A stretch of DNA of 64,000 bases from Halobaculum magnesiiphilum (GCF_019823105.1 NZ_CP081958.1:1240001-1304000); one strand, 5' to 3'; counted from the first letter of the stretch, positions 1 to 8,731 are shown. Numbers and translations: made by a program. Notes: generated by a model not told the origin, from the letters alone.

Positions 1-22
1 GGCGACGAATAGCCTTCGCCGT

Positions 23-667
23 CTACTCGCGGGCGTCCTCGATCACCGCGCGGAACCGCTCGGCGCGCTCGGTGATGGCGTCGAAGTCGCCGGCGTCGAC
101 GAGGTCGCGGTCGACGAGCGCGGAGCCGGCGCCGACGCAGACGGCGCCCGCCTCGATATACTCGCCGGCGTTGTCGGGGGAGACGCCGCCGGTGGGCATG
201 ATCTCCAGCTGGCCGAGCGGCCCCTTCAGCGCGGCGACGTGGTCGGGGCCGACGGTCTTGGCGGGGAACACCTTCACCATCTCGGCGCCGGCCTCGGACG
301 CCTCGACGGCCTCCGTCGGCGTCATCACGCCCGGCGCGCACAGCACGCCGTAGCGGTTGCACGTCTCCACGACGCCCTCGTCGAAGGAGGGGGAGACGAC
401 GAACTCCGCGCCGGCGGCGACGGCCGCGCGGGCGGTCTCGCTGTCGAGGACGGTGCCCGCGCCGACGAGCGCGTCGTCGCCCAGTTCCGCCGAGAGCGTG
501 GCGATCATGTCGGTCGCGCCGGCGGTGTCGGCGGTGACCTCCAGGGCGGTGACGCCGCCGGCGACGAGCGCCTCGGCGGTGTCGACGACGGTTTCCGGCT
601 CCGCGCCGCGCAGCACCGCGACGACCCCCGACTCCCGCATCGTTGCGAACGCGTCCGTGGAACTCAT
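23..667 (-). CDS. KDPG aldolase family protein (Eda type)
   Basis: A 214-residue class I aldolase of the Eda/KHG-KDPG family, which splits 2-keto-3-deoxy-6-phosphogluconate (or a related 2-keto-3-deoxy acid) to pyruvate and an aldehyde in Entner-Doudoroff type sugar breakdown. Visible motifs: LEVT with Glu43 (general base in Eda), GAGTVLD at 69-75, and the Schiff-base Lys132 in MVKVFPA. The phosphate-binding segment PTGGVSPDN lies near 158-166. Where bacterial Eda has Arg after LEVTL, this protein has Ala-Asp, so substrate specificity may differ. The ATG at 667 lies about 27 bp from a TATA-like box, which supports this start. No sugar-catabolic neighbours are visible in the window. Confidence 0.9.
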   Translation of the reverse strand: MSSTDAFATMRESGVVAVLRGAEPETVVDTAEALVAGGVTALEVTADTAGATDMIATLSAELGDDALVGAGTVLDSETARAAVAAGAEFVVSPSFDEGVVETCNRYGVLCAPGVMTPTEAVEASEAGAEMVKVFPAKTVGPDHVAALKGPLGQLEIMPTGGVSPDNAGEYIEAGAVCVGAGSALVDRDLVDAGDFDAITERAERFRAVIEDARE

Positions 668-690
668 ACGCGAGTGAACTTCGCGGCGGA

Positions 691-698
691 GAATAAAG
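691..698 (-). promoter_or_regulatory. TATA-like box for the KDPG aldolase gene
   Basis: On the minus strand the sequence CTTTATTC is centred about 27 bp before the ATG at 667. This is the spacing of a haloarchaeal promoter giving a leaderless transcript. Confidence 0.55.
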
Positions 699-908
699 CC
701 GGGGGTTGCGGGACCGATCCCCGAACGAGGTGACCGTCCGCCGCGAGGGCGAGGTCGGCGAGCGTGCCGTCGAGGTCGAACTGGCCGAGCGCCCGGGAAC
801 CGAGAGAAGCGTGCCTGTCGGGTAGTCGGACGCGACCCATCGCCCTCGCCGAGTCGGTCGACCGGCCGTCGCCGGGTCGGATGCAGGTCCTGTCCTCACG
901 ACAATTCC

Positions 909-913
909 TTTAT
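909..913 (+). promoter_or_regulatory. TATA-like box for the zinc-ribbon winged-helix gene
   Basis: TTTAT centred about 25 bp before the GTG at 936 supports a leaderless transcript beginning at that GTG. Confidence 0.5.
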
Positions 914-935
914 CCCTCGGGGAACTCGTCGGAGC

Positions 936-1823
936 GTGGGTCGAGACGAGCACCCGTCGCGCCGCACGTTCGAGCTGTTGTCCGACGAGATCAGGTTGCG
1001 TATCATCACGGCCCTCGGCGACGCCAGCGGCGAGGACGGGTACGCGTCGCTCGCGTTCACCGACCTGCGGGAGCGGACGGGCGTCGAGGACAGCGGGAAG
1101 TTCACCTACCACCTCAAGCAGTTGCTCGGCGAGTTCGTCGAGGAGACCAAAACCGGGTACAGCCTGACGCTCGCGGGGATCCGGGCGTATCAGGCCGTCA
1201 TCGCCCATCAATCGGAGGGAAGCGTCACGGTCGAGCCGTTCGACGTCCCGGGTGAGTGCCGGACCTGCGGCGGCGACCGCAGGGCGTGGTACGAGGAGGG
1301 CCGGGGGCACGTCGGCTGTGCGGACTGCGGCGAGATCCAGTTCCGCTACCCGGTCGACGCGCGACACGTCGACCCCGCGGATCCGGAGTCGCTGCTCGAC
1401 GCGATGCACGAGCGGGCCCTCCGCGACTACGGCTCCATGCTCCGTGGCATCTGCCCGTACTGCGGCGGGACCGCCGTATCCGACCTCCGGTTCGAGGCCG
1501 ACCACTGGGAGGGGACCGGGATGATCGACGACGACGCGCTCGTCCACGTCGTCTGCGAGGCGTGTTCGTGGTTCGTCTACGCGAACCTCGCGGCCGCGCT
1601 GCGCATCGAGGAGCCGGTGCAGGCGTTCTTCGCGGCCCGCGGGGTCGACATCTGGTCGGAGTACCTGTGGACCGACCGGATCGACTGGGCCGTCGACTCG
1701 GTCGACGCCGACCCGATCCGAGTCCGCGGCCACTTCGCGTACGACGGCGACCACCTCTCTATCGTGGTCGACGGCGACGCGCGGATCGTCGAGGCGCGGA
1801 CGGTGGAGTCGGCCGAATCATGA
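936..1823 (+). CDS. ArsR-like winged-helix protein with zinc ribbons
   Basis: A 295-residue haloarchaeal protein. Residues 10-95 form an ArsR-type winged helix (FELLSDEIRLRIITAL, then TYHLKQL and ETKTGYSLT), so DNA binding is likely. The rest carries four Cys-x2-Cys pairs: CRTC near 108, CADC near 128, CPYC near 174 and CEAC near 208, most simply two zinc ribbons, followed by a C-terminal domain resembling the haloarchaeal DUF7351 type. The GTG at 936 is preferred because a TATA-like TTTAT lies 25 bp upstream. It stands alone between a divergent aldolase gene and a convergent ABC exporter. The regulatory target is unknown. Confidence 0.82.
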   Translation: MGRDEHPSRRTFELLSDEIRLRIITALGDASGEDGYASLAFTDLRERTGVEDSGKFTYHLKQLLGEFVEETKTGYSLTLAGIRAYQAVIAHQSEGSVTVEPFDVPGECRTCGGDRRAWYEEGRGHVGCADCGEIQFRYPVDARHVDPADPESLLDAMHERALRDYGSMLRGICPYCGGTAVSDLRFEADHWEGTGMIDDDALVHVVCEACSWFVYANLAAALRIEEPVQAFFAARGVDIWSEYLWTDRIDWAVDSVDADPIRVRGHFAYDGDHLSIVVDGDARIVEARTVESAES

Positions 1824-1877
1824 CCGACGGACCCGGCGCCTCCCTGTAACCGGCTCCTCTGCCCGCCACGAACACGA

Positions 1878-2657
1878 CTACTCCCCGCGCGGCACCGCGA
1901 CCGCGCCGACGGCGAACGCGACGAGGGCCAGCGCGGCGAGGATCGCGAGGTTCGCCGTCGCCCCCAGTCCCGACAGTCCGGCGCCGTCGGGCACCGCGAA
2001 CGTCACCGCGCGGACGCCCCGAGAGAAGTACGTGAGCGGCGAGAAGTTCACGACCGGGAGGAACCACTCCGGAAGCAACTCGGGGGAGACGAACGTGTCC
2101 GAGAGGAACAGTAGCGGCAACGCCACGGAGTTCGAGGCGGCGATGACGCCGTCCTGCGTGTCCGACACCCGCCCGAGCATCGCGCCGACGCCGCAGAACA
2201 GCACGACCCCGACGACGACGAACGGGACGAGCAGAAGCAGGTTCGCCGACACCGAGATCGCCGCGCCGGTCACGAGGACGACCAGCCCGAACACGAGCAG
2301 CGAGGCGGCGCCGATGACGCCGACGTTGACGAGCGTGTGCGCCAGCAGCCACTCGGCGCGCGTCAACGGCGTCGTCGCCAGCTTCTCGAAGCGGTGACCG
2401 TCGCGGTGGCGGGCGATCTCCGAGCCGACCCGCGACAGCGGCGTGAACAGCACCACGGTCGCGAGATACCCCGGGAGGTAGTACGCGTCCGGCCGGGAGA
2501 ACAGCCCGCCCCCGCCCGGCTGGGTGCGCACGAGGACGCCGAAGATGAGCACGAGCAACAGCGGGAAGAAGAACGTGAAGAACACCGCCGTCCGGCGGCG
2601 GAGGAACGACCGCGTCGCCGCCAGCGTCTCCGCGCGGACGCGCCCGACGCGGCTCAT
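1878..2657 (-). CDS. ABC-2 type transporter permease
   Basis: A 259-residue integral membrane protein with about six membrane segments. The first, FFTFFFPLLLVLIFGVLV near residue 26, is the hallmark start of ABC-2 permeases. The ATG at 2657 overlaps the stop of the ATPase gene by four bases (ATGA), so the two are translationally coupled and form one exporter. It lacks the large extracellular domain of some ABC-2 permeases. The exported substrate cannot be told; such pairs commonly move drugs, lipids or polysaccharides. Confidence 0.88.
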   Translation of the reverse strand: MSRVGRVRAETLAATRSFLRRRTAVFFTFFFPLLLVLIFGVLVRTQPGGGGLFSRPDAYYLPGYLATVVLFTPLSRVGSEIARHRDGHRFEKLATTPLTRAEWLLAHTLVNVGVIGAASLLVFGLVVLVTGAAISVSANLLLLVPFVVVGVVLFCGVGAMLGRVSDTQDGVIAASNSVALPLLFLSDTFVSPELLPEWFLPVVNFSPLTYFSRGVRAVTFAVPDGAGLSGLGATANLAILAALALVAFAVGAVAVPRGE

Positions 2658-3691
2658 CGGTCCGCCTCCGCGGTCGCTGCCGGGTCGGCGTCGCCGGCGG
2701 CGCCGCCCGCTGCCTCCTCTCCCGCGGCGGCCGCGTCGTCGGCGCCCGTCCCCTCGACCGCGCTGGCTCCGGGCGTGGCCGCCCCCTCGAACTCCTCGCC
2801 CGTGAGCCGCAGGTACACGTCCTCCAGCGTCGGTTCGGTCCACGTGAGCGACTCGTAGCCGACGCCGGCGTCGCCGAGCGCGGCCACCGCGTCCGCCAGG
2901 TCGGCGGGCGACACGTCGCCGAGGACGAGCTCGTCGGCGCCGACCTCGACCGTGAAGCCGGCCTCCCGAAGCGGGTCCGCGCCCGCCTCGACCACGGGGC
3001 CGGCGACGACGAGGCGCGCGGGCCCGCCGTGGTCGGCCACCAGCTCCGCGGGCGTGCCGACGGCGACGAGCTCCCCGTCGCGCAACAGCCCGACGCGATC
3101 CGCGAGTCGCTCGACCTCCTCCATGGAGTGGCTCGTCAGGAACACGGTGACGCCGCCGTCGGCGAGCGACTCGATGAGCCCCCACAGCGCGCGCCGCCCG
3201 GCCGGGTCGATGCCGGTCGTCGGCTCGTCGAGGAACAGCACGTCCGGGTCGTTCACCAGCGCCGTGGCGACGCACGCGCGGCGTTTCTGTCCCCCCGAGA
3301 GGTTCTCGTACCAGGTGTCGGCGTCGGCGTCGTCGGCCAGCCCCACGTCCGCGAGTACGTCGTCGACGGGGCGGGACTCGTCGTACAGGCCGGCGTAGTA
3401 GGCGACGAGCTCGCGGGCGGTGAGTCGCTCGGGCGGGCCGAACTCCTGCGGGAGCAGGCCGACGCGCGAGCGGTCGGAGTCGCCGGCGGGGTCGCCGAAC
3501 AGTTCGAGCGTTCCCTCGGCGCTCGCGGTGCCCGTGAGCGCGCGCACGAGCGTCGTCTTCCCCGCGCCGTTCGGGCCGATGAGCCCGAACACCTCGCCCT
3601 CGTGGACGTCGAGCGAGACGCCGTCGAGCGCGACCGTCCCGTCGTAGGACTTGCGGGCGTCGACGGCGCGGACGACCGTCGCGTCGTTCAT
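2654..3691 (-). CDS. ABC transporter ATP-binding protein
   Basis: A 345-residue ATPase of the DrrA/CcmA (ABC-2) type that powers the permease encoded immediately downstream. Walker A is GPNGAGKTT at 39-47, the signature is LSGGQKRR, Walker B is DVLFLDEP followed by TTGIDP, and the switch His is in TSHSMEEVERLADR. Residues from about 230 form a C-terminal domain usual in this subfamily, ending in a low-complexity Ala/Gly/Glu tail of some 40 residues that is probably disordered. The four-base overlap with the permease indicates one operon. Confidence 0.92.
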   Translation of the reverse strand: MNDATVVRAVDARKSYDGTVALDGVSLDVHEGEVFGLIGPNGAGKTTLVRALTGTASAEGTLELFGDPAGDSDRSRVGLLPQEFGPPERLTARELVAYYAGLYDESRPVDDVLADVGLADDADADTWYENLSGGQKRRACVATALVNDPDVLFLDEPTTGIDPAGRRALWGLIESLADGGVTVFLTSHSMEEVERLADRVGLLRDGELVAVGTPAELVADHGGPARLVVAGPVVEAGADPLREAGFTVEVGADELVLGDVSPADLADAVAALGDAGVGYESLTWTEPTLEDVYLRLTGEEFEGAATPGASAVEGTGADDAAAAGEEAAGGAAGDADPAATAEADR

Positions 3692-3766
3692 GTCTCCCGG
3701 TCCGGGCGTCGCGGAAGTAAGGGTGCCGAAGGCCGCCTCCGGGACGTCGGGCCCGTGGGTCGGGGG

Positions 3767-4027
3767 TTACCACTCGACGGTGCGCGTCGCGAACACCGAG
3801 ACGCCGACGGCCCAGCGCGCGACCGCGGCGGCGACGACGACCGCAGCGGCGCTCGCCGGGTCGACCCCGAGCGCGACGAGCCACTCGTGGCACACCCGGA
3901 GCACCTCGACCGGCGAGAGGGTCGCCCCGAGCGCGAGGAACCCGCCGGGTTCGCCCGCGAGCGCGTCGCGGACGGCGTCCCTCGGCGTCGACGCCGACGC
4001 CCACGGCTCGATCGGTCCCCCCGCCAT
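3767..4027 (-). CDS. small haloarchaeal protein, hydrophobic C-terminus
   Basis: An 86-residue product I do not recognise. The N-terminal half is acidic and soluble-looking. Residues about 55-80 form one hydrophobic, Ala/Val-rich stretch that may be a membrane helix. The ATG at 4027 is 27 bp from a clear minus-strand TATA sequence, supporting both a real gene and this start. It lies just upstream of the ABC exporter pair in the same direction, 75 bp away, but there is no evidence that they work together. Confidence 0.6.
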   Translation of the reverse strand: MAGGPIEPWASASTPRDAVRDALAGEPGGFLALGATLSPVEVLRVCHEWLVALGVDPASAAAVVVAAAVARWAVGVSVFATRTVEW

Positions 4028-4049
4028 ACCCGTTCGGTTGTCGATGCTC

Positions 4050-4060
4050 CGGATATAATT
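4050..4060 (-). promoter_or_regulatory. TATA box for the small protein at 3767-4027
   Basis: Minus-strand AATTATATCC centred about 28 bp before the ATG at 4027; one of the best TATA matches in this GC-rich window. Confidence 0.6.
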
Positions 4061-4216
4061 CCGTCGCCGAACGTATCGACCTCAATACCGGGGCCGATCG
4101 CCGCCGCCGAGCCGACGACCGGCCGCCGGACGCCCCGATCGTCGTCCCGTCGGTGGCGTGTCATCGAGTAGCACTGCGGGCACACGTTCTTGGGCGCGCT
4201 TGCCGAGCGAGTCGGT

Positions 4217-4897
4217 ATGACCGACGAGCCCTCCCCGCCGCCGGACCCGCACACACAGCGCGCGACGGTACGCGACGGATACGACGCGATGGCGGCGACG
4301 TATCGCGACGAGCGCGGCGACGACGGCGACGGCACCGAGGCCCCGGAGCGTCCGCTCGTCGACTCGTTCCTCGCCGACCTCTCGGCGGGCGACCGGCTCC
4401 TCGACGCCGGGTGCGGGCAGGGGACGCCGGTGTTGAACCGTCTTCCCGCCGGCGTGGAGGGCGTCGGCGTTGACCTCTCTGCGTCGATGCTCGATCTCGC
4501 CCGCGAGCGGACCGACGCCGCCCTCGTCCGTGGGGATCTCACGCGGCTCCCGGTCGCGTCGAACGTCGCGGACGCGGCGACGGCGCTTCACTCCGTGATC
4601 CACGTGCCGGTGTCCGAGCACCCGGCCGTGTTCGGGGAGTTCGCCCGGGTGCTCCGGCCCGGCGGCCGGCTCTACCTCACGGCGGCGACCGACGAGGACG
4701 GGTGGGCGGGCGCGAACGAGGACTGGCTCGGCTCGGGGGAGACGATGGCCTGGTCGTTCCCGGGGCTCGACGAGACGCACGCGCAGCTCCGGGAGGCCGG
4801 GTTCCGTGTGACCGACGAGCGCGTCCTCGGCGACACCGTCGCGGACGACGACGGCGGGTCGTGGACGCACCTGTTCGCGCGGCTCCGTGCCGACTGA
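4217..4897 (+). CDS. class I SAM-dependent methyltransferase
   Basis: A 226-residue protein with a Rossmann-type SAM-binding domain: motif I LLDAGCGQGTPV near 61-72, the acidic residue of motif II in VGVDLSASML, GDLTRLPVA (motif III region) and RVLRPGGRLYL (motif V). This is the Methyltransf_11/25 type, acting on small molecules or lipids; the substrate cannot be inferred. The ATG at 4217 is preferred to an upstream TTG at 4190 because homology begins after it. It is monocistronic, with convergent neighbours on the downstream side. Confidence 0.88.
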   Translation: MTDEPSPPPDPHTQRATVRDGYDAMAATYRDERGDDGDGTEAPERPLVDSFLADLSAGDRLLDAGCGQGTPVLNRLPAGVEGVGVDLSASMLDLARERTDAALVRGDLTRLPVASNVADAATALHSVIHVPVSEHPAVFGEFARVLRPGGRLYLTAATDEDGWAGANEDWLGSGETMAWSFPGLDETHAQLREAGFRVTDERVLGDTVADDDGGSWTHLFARLRAD

Positions 4898-4922
4898 GCG
4901 GGACGACTCCCCGTTTCCCGAC

Positions 4923-5165
4923 TTAGGCGGTCGCGCCGACGCGACTCCCCACCGACTCCACGATGGCGTCCACGTCGAACTCGTCGGATTCCTTATCGAA
5001 CACCACCTCGCCGTCGGCGCGTACCTCGAAGATCCCGCCGTCGCCGGTGACCAGCGACACCGCCTCGACGTCCAGCCCGAACTCCTCGAGGATCGCCGCC
5101 TGAACGCTCTGTGCACGCTCCAGCATCCCGCACGGTACGCAGTACTCGATCTCGACTCGTGTCAT
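4923..5165 (-). CDS. SelT/SelW/Rdx family thioredoxin-like protein
   Basis: An 80-residue protein of the Rdx (SelW-like) family. The redox motif is CVPCGM at 9-14, with two ordinary cysteines, no selenocysteine. The short thioredoxin-like fold continues through GDGGIFEVRADGEVVFDK, the usual Rdx core. The family is linked to thiol redox reactions in the cytosol, though substrates are mostly unknown. The ATG at 5165 gives the expected family length; a longer upstream reading lacks homology. A TTAC-rich box near 5188-5197 fits a promoter. Confidence 0.88.
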   Translation of the reverse strand: MTRVEIEYCVPCGMLERAQSVQAAILEEFGLDVEAVSLVTGDGGIFEVRADGEVVFDKESDEFDVDAIVESVGSRVGATA

Positions 5166-5250
5166 ACTCCCCTCGTAGGGACGCCCGCGAGGTAAGTCCG
5201 ACGGCAGCGACGCCGACGGTGACGGCGCCCATCGGCGGCGCCCGCGACCG

Positions 5251-5490
5251 TCACGCAGCCTCGACGACACCCCAGGAGATCCGGTCCCACAGCCGCTCGT
5301 AGGCGTAGTATGTCGCCGTCTTCACGACGTTCGCCACGATGCCGATGTTCACCGCGTCGCTCACGTCGCCGACGACCGCCCACGCGACGACCACCGTGAT
5401 CGTGACCATCACCGCCCGGTAGCACAGCGTCTTGACGATCGCCCGCCGCCTGTGCTGGAGCGGCGACCGCGGGAGCGAGAGACGCGCCAT
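5251..5490 (-). CDS. DUF2061 family membrane protein
   Basis: A 79-residue protein with two membrane helices (about 24-42 and 47-64). It shows the DUF2061 features KTLCYRAVMVTITVVVAWAV, an Asn-rich turn (NIGIVANVVKTATYYAYERLWD) and a final ISWG. Members are small integral membrane proteins of unknown biochemical role. The ATG at 5490 has a TATA-like box 25 bp upstream. Confidence 0.85.
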   Translation of the reverse strand: MARLSLPRSPLQHRRRAIVKTLCYRAVMVTITVVVAWAVVGDVSDAVNIGIVANVVKTATYYAYERLWDRISWGVVEAA

Positions 5491-5510
5491 GTGCGGACCA
5501 CGGACCGCCG

Positions 5511-5520
5511 GGGTATAACC
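5511..5520 (-). promoter_or_regulatory. TATA box for the DUF2061 gene
   Basis: Minus-strand GGTTATACCC centred about 25 bp before the ATG at 5490, consistent with a leaderless mRNA. Confidence 0.6.
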
Positions 5521-5581
5521 ACTAGTGCTTGCATCCCGACGGGAAGTAACCAGAGTAAGTTATTTCACGGGTGATCGGTCC

Positions 5582-6259
5582 CTACCGGAGCAGGTCGAAC
5601 CCCGGCCGCCACCACAGCAGCGCGACCGTGACGACGAACACGAACGTCGAGGGACCGTAGCCGATCCCCCCGACGGCCGCGACGACGAACCCCCCGCCGC
5701 CGACGACCGCGGTGGCCGCGCCGACGAGGATCGGCAGCGAGCAGGAGACACACGAGAACAGCCCGAGCACGCCCGCCACCCCCGCGCTCGCGGCGTCGAC
5801 GACGGTGCCGTACAGGAGATACACCAGCGCGGCGTAGCCGAGCACCTTCGCGGGCATCATCACCGCGGCGGCGACGCCGGCGTTGACGACGAGCGCCGGC
5901 CCCCACCCCGGCGGGAGCAACGCCAGTTCAACGCCCGGCGTCGTTCGCGGGGGCGCGACGCCGAGGACGCCGCCGAAGACGGCCAACAACAACGCGTAGC
6001 CGCCGGCGACGGCGAGCGCGCGGCGGCGGCTCCGGGCGTCGCCCGGAGGCGGGCGGTAGCGCGCGAACACGACGAGCGCGAGGTTCACCCAGATCAGGCC
6101 GTACAGCGTGAACAGCGGCGAGGAGAGGGACGCGTTCGTGAGCGCGAAGTACGCGACGACGGCCGCGAGCTCCGCGTTGAGGACCAGCGCCGCGATCAAC
6201 AGGTCGCGGCGGGTGACCGACGGGAGGACGCCGGCGAGCGAGGACGTATTCGTGCTCAT
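5582..6259 (-). CDS. polytopic membrane protein next to heme synthase
   Basis: A 225-residue protein with about six or seven hydrophobic helices. A conserved-looking CVSC pair (Cys170, Cys173) is followed by SLP between two helices, suggesting a metal- or redox-active site in the membrane. It resembles haloarchaeal proteins of the DUF7546 type encoded beside heme O synthase. It follows the ctaA/ctaB fusion gene on the same strand after about 30 bp, so they are probably one operon. A role in oxidase or heme assembly is an inference from context only. Confidence 0.75.
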   Translation of the reverse strand: MSTNTSSLAGVLPSVTRRDLLIAALVLNAELAAVVAYFALTNASLSSPLFTLYGLIWVNLALVVFARYRPPPGDARSRRRALAVAGGYALLLAVFGGVLGVAPPRTTPGVELALLPPGWGPALVVNAGVAAAVMMPAKVLGYAALVYLLYGTVVDAASAGVAGVLGLFSCVSCSLPILVGAATAVVGGGGFVVAAVGGIGYGPSTFVFVVTVALLWWRPGFDLLR

Positions 6260-6289
6260 GGATGAGAGTTCAGCGTGAAGTCCGCGCGG

Positions 6290-7726
6290 TCACACCGCGA
6301 GCGCGTCGACGACGACGGCGAGCAGGACGACGCCGAGATAGGCGTTCGACGCGTGGAACGCGCGGAACGCCGCGGACTCGTCGCGCTCGTAGTGGAGCCG
6401 GACGATCGCCCACAGGAACACGGCGCCGACGACGACGCCGGCGAGCGCGTACAGCCAGTCGAGGCGACCGAGGCTGACCATCCCTGCCGCGACCGCCAAC
6501 GTCGCGCCGAAGTACCAGACGATGTGGCGCCGGGTCGCGGTCTCGCCGCGCACGACCGGCATCATCGGGAAGCCGCCGCGCTCGTAGTCGTCCTTGTACG
6601 CGAGCGCGAGGTTGTAGAAGTGCGCCGGCGTCCACAGGAAGATCAGCGTCGCGAGCGCGAGCCCGCCGACGCCGATCTCGCCGGTCACGGCGGCCCAGCC
6701 GATGAGCGCGGGGAGCGCGCCGGCGGCGCCGCCGATGACGGTGTTCTGGACCGTGTTCGGCTTCAATACGAGCGTGTACACGACCGAGTAGAACACGATC
6801 GCGACGAACCCGAGGACGGCCGCGAGGGCGTTCACCCACGCGAACAGGCCGACCGAGACGACGGTGAGCAGCAGCCCGAAGGCGACGGCGTTGCGCACCG
6901 AGACGAGATCGACCGCCAGCGGCCGGTCGCTCGTGCGCTGCATCCGGCGGTCGATGTCGCGTTCGAACACGTGGTTGAACGTGCCGGAGGCGCCGATCGA
7001 GAGCGCCCCGCCGACGAGCGTCGCCGCGACGACCGGCACCGAAAGGCCCGGTCCGCCCGCCAGCGCCATCGCGGCGCTGGCGACCAGACACAGCAGCCAC
7101 ATCAGCCGCGGCTTCATGAGCCGGAAGTACGCCGCCGCCGTGAGACGGGCGCGCCGGACCGGGTCGTCCCGCCACGACGGGATCTCGGGGCGCGGCCCGG
7201 GGTCGAGGGGCTCGTCCGCGAGGGCCGGGCCGTCGGAGCCGATCGCGGGCTCGTCGTCCGGGTCGCCCGTGCGGTCCTCCAACTCCCACGCGAGCGCGGC
7301 GAGCAGCCCGAAGAACACGGCCAGCCCCCCCACGAGGTGGATCGCCGACAGCGTCACCGGAACTCCCGCGACGACCGCGAGCGTCTCGCGGCCGCCGGTG
7401 GCGACGTACGCCCCCAGCAGCGACTGGACGGGGTACAGGAGGAACGATGCCGCGACCGCCCCCGCGACGCGACGGCTCGGGCGGGCCCACCAGGCGGCGA
7501 CGCCGGTGGCGAGCACGAGCACGCCGACGACGGCCGCGACCGCGCGGTGGCCGAGCGCGACCCAGCCGGCCTCCGCCGTCGGCAGCGCGAACCCGTCACC
7601 GCAGGCCGGCCACGCCGTACAGGCCGTGGCGGCGTCGGTGACGGCCGTGGTTGCACCTACCACGAGCAGCAGGTACACCCCCATCGCGCCGGCCGCGAGC
7701 AGCGGCGGGAACCGCTTCGATATCAC
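6290..7726 (-). CDS. ctaB: CtaA-like domain fused to protoheme IX farnesyltransferase
   Basis: A 478-residue membrane fusion. Residues 1 to about 150 form a half-size CtaA/Cox15 (heme A synthase) domain with four helices and a cysteine pair in ACTAWPACGDG. Residues about 165-478 are CtaB, the UbiA-type prenyltransferase that makes heme O from protoheme and farnesyl diphosphate. CtaB motifs are NHVFERDIDRRM and TSDRPL (first Asp-rich site) and YKDDYERGGFPMMPVVRG (second). The GTG at 7726 is preferred: it puts Lys-Arg before the first helix and lies 26 bp from a TATA-like box. An ATG at 7684 would truncate helix 1. The gene is divergent from coxB, fitting oxidase cofactor supply. Confidence 0.9.
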   Translation of the reverse strand: MISKRFPPLLAAGAMGVYLLLVVGATTAVTDAATACTAWPACGDGFALPTAEAGWVALGHRAVAAVVGVLVLATGVAAWWARPSRRVAGAVAASFLLYPVQSLLGAYVATGGRETLAVVAGVPVTLSAIHLVGGLAVFFGLLAALAWELEDRTGDPDDEPAIGSDGPALADEPLDPGPRPEIPSWRDDPVRRARLTAAAYFRLMKPRLMWLLCLVASAAMALAGGPGLSVPVVAATLVGGALSIGASGTFNHVFERDIDRRMQRTSDRPLAVDLVSVRNAVAFGLLLTVVSVGLFAWVNALAAVLGFVAIVFYSVVYTLVLKPNTVQNTVIGGAAGALPALIGWAAVTGEIGVGGLALATLIFLWTPAHFYNLALAYKDDYERGGFPMMPVVRGETATRRHIVWYFGATLAVAAGMVSLGRLDWLYALAGVVVGAVFLWAIVRLHYERDESAAFRAFHASNAYLGVVLLAVVVDALAV

Positions 7727-7748
7727 TATCCGCCCTTGCGACCCGCCG

Positions 7749-7756
7749 CATATCAA
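7749..7756 (-). promoter_or_regulatory. TATA-like box for the ctaA/ctaB fusion
   Basis: Minus-strand TTGATATG centred 26 bp before the GTG at 7726. It supports the GTG as the start of a leaderless message. Confidence 0.45.
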
Positions 7757-7883
7757 CCCCGCGCTTTCCGGGCTCGATCTCCCCGGAATCGCCGCGGCGA
7801 GCGCGCGCTCACCGGGGGAAGATGTTCGGGTCGAGTCGCGGAACACGGTCCCGCCATCCGGTGTTTCGAGCGACAACAGTAGG

Positions 7884-7890
7884 TATTTAC
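7884..7890 (+). promoter_or_regulatory. TATA-like box for coxB
   Basis: TATTTAC centred about 29 bp before the ATG at 7916, in the 189-bp divergent region between ctaA/ctaB and coxB. Confidence 0.5.
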
Positions 7891-7915
7891 GTGGCCTGCG
7901 CCAACCGCGGTTGTA

Positions 7916-8731
7916 ATGACGCGTACGCGACTGGGGAGCCTGCTGGTCGGGCTCGCCGGGTTGATGCTGTTCGCGACGCCGGTCGCGGCACAGGCATCGA
8001 CGACGGCGGAGCTGATCAACGGGCTGAACGAGGACCTGTTGTACGTCGCGATCCCGATCACGTTGCTCGTCGAGGTCATTCTCATCTACACCGTCCTGAA
8101 GTTCAAGGACAACGACGAGCCGGCGCCGACCCGCGAGAACCGGCGCCTCGAGATCACGTGGACGGTCGCGACGGCGATCATCCTCCTGTTCGTCGGCGTC
8201 GCCTCCTACGGCGTGCTGGCGAACCCCGACGTGACCTACACGGGCGGCCCCGAGGAGATCGACGCCGCAGACGGCGACGTCCACGTCGAGGCCGTCGCCT
8301 ACCAGTGGAACTGGCGGATGAACTACCAGACGTCGAACATCAGCGAGTTGACCGCGAGCGACATCGACACGTCGGTGGTGCCGCAAGCCGAGGGGGTCGA
8401 GGGACCGGTGATAGTGGTCCCCGAGGGGCAGGACCTGTTCTTCACCACGGCCTCTGAGGACGTGATCCACGGCTTCAGCGTGCCCGCGCTCGGACTCAAG
8501 CAGGACGCCGTGCCCGGACAGGAGATCACGATCAAGACCGTCGCCAAGGAGACCGGGACCTACCAGGGGTACTGCACCGAGTTCTGCGGCGTCGCCCACT
8601 CCAACATGTACTTCACCGTCATCGTCGTCGACCAGGGCACCTACGACGAGTTCGTCGACAACCAGACCGGGTCGGACGACCCCGAGAGCGCCTCGCTGAG
8701 CGCGCCGGCACCGACCGGCCTCGGCGCGTAA
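7916..8731 (+). CDS. coxB: cytochrome c oxidase subunit II
   Basis: A 271-residue subunit II of a heme-copper oxidase, which passes electrons from a cytochrome c or blue copper donor to subunit I. A signal or first hydrophobic segment spans 7-26; membrane helices lie at about 41-62 and 82-101. The CuA site is complete: His185, then Cys220, Glu222, Cys224, His228 and Met231 in YCTEFCGVAHSNM. The aromatic electron-entry segment is YQWNW near 129-133. No subunit I or III gene lies in the window, so coxB is separated from them or followed by them elsewhere. It is divergent from the heme O/A synthesis gene. Confidence 0.96.
   Translation: MTRTRLGSLLVGLAGLMLFATPVAAQASTTAELINGLNEDLLYVAIPITLLVEVILIYTVLKFKDNDEPAPTRENRRLEITWTVATAIILLFVGVASYGVLANPDVTYTGGPEEIDAADGDVHVEAVAYQWNWRMNYQTSNISELTASDIDTSVVPQAEGVEGPVIVVPEGQDLFFTTASEDVIHGFSVPALGLKQDAVPGQEITIKTVAKETGTYQGYCTEFCGVAHSNMYFTVIVVDQGTYDEFVDNQTGSDDPESASLSAPAPTGLGA

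Noticed and set aside
5536-5575. Direct TTACT-like repeats as an operator between the DUF2061 gene and the next membrane protein gene
   Set aside because: Only two imperfect copies, downstream of a convergent-style gap with no gene start nearby; too weak to call.
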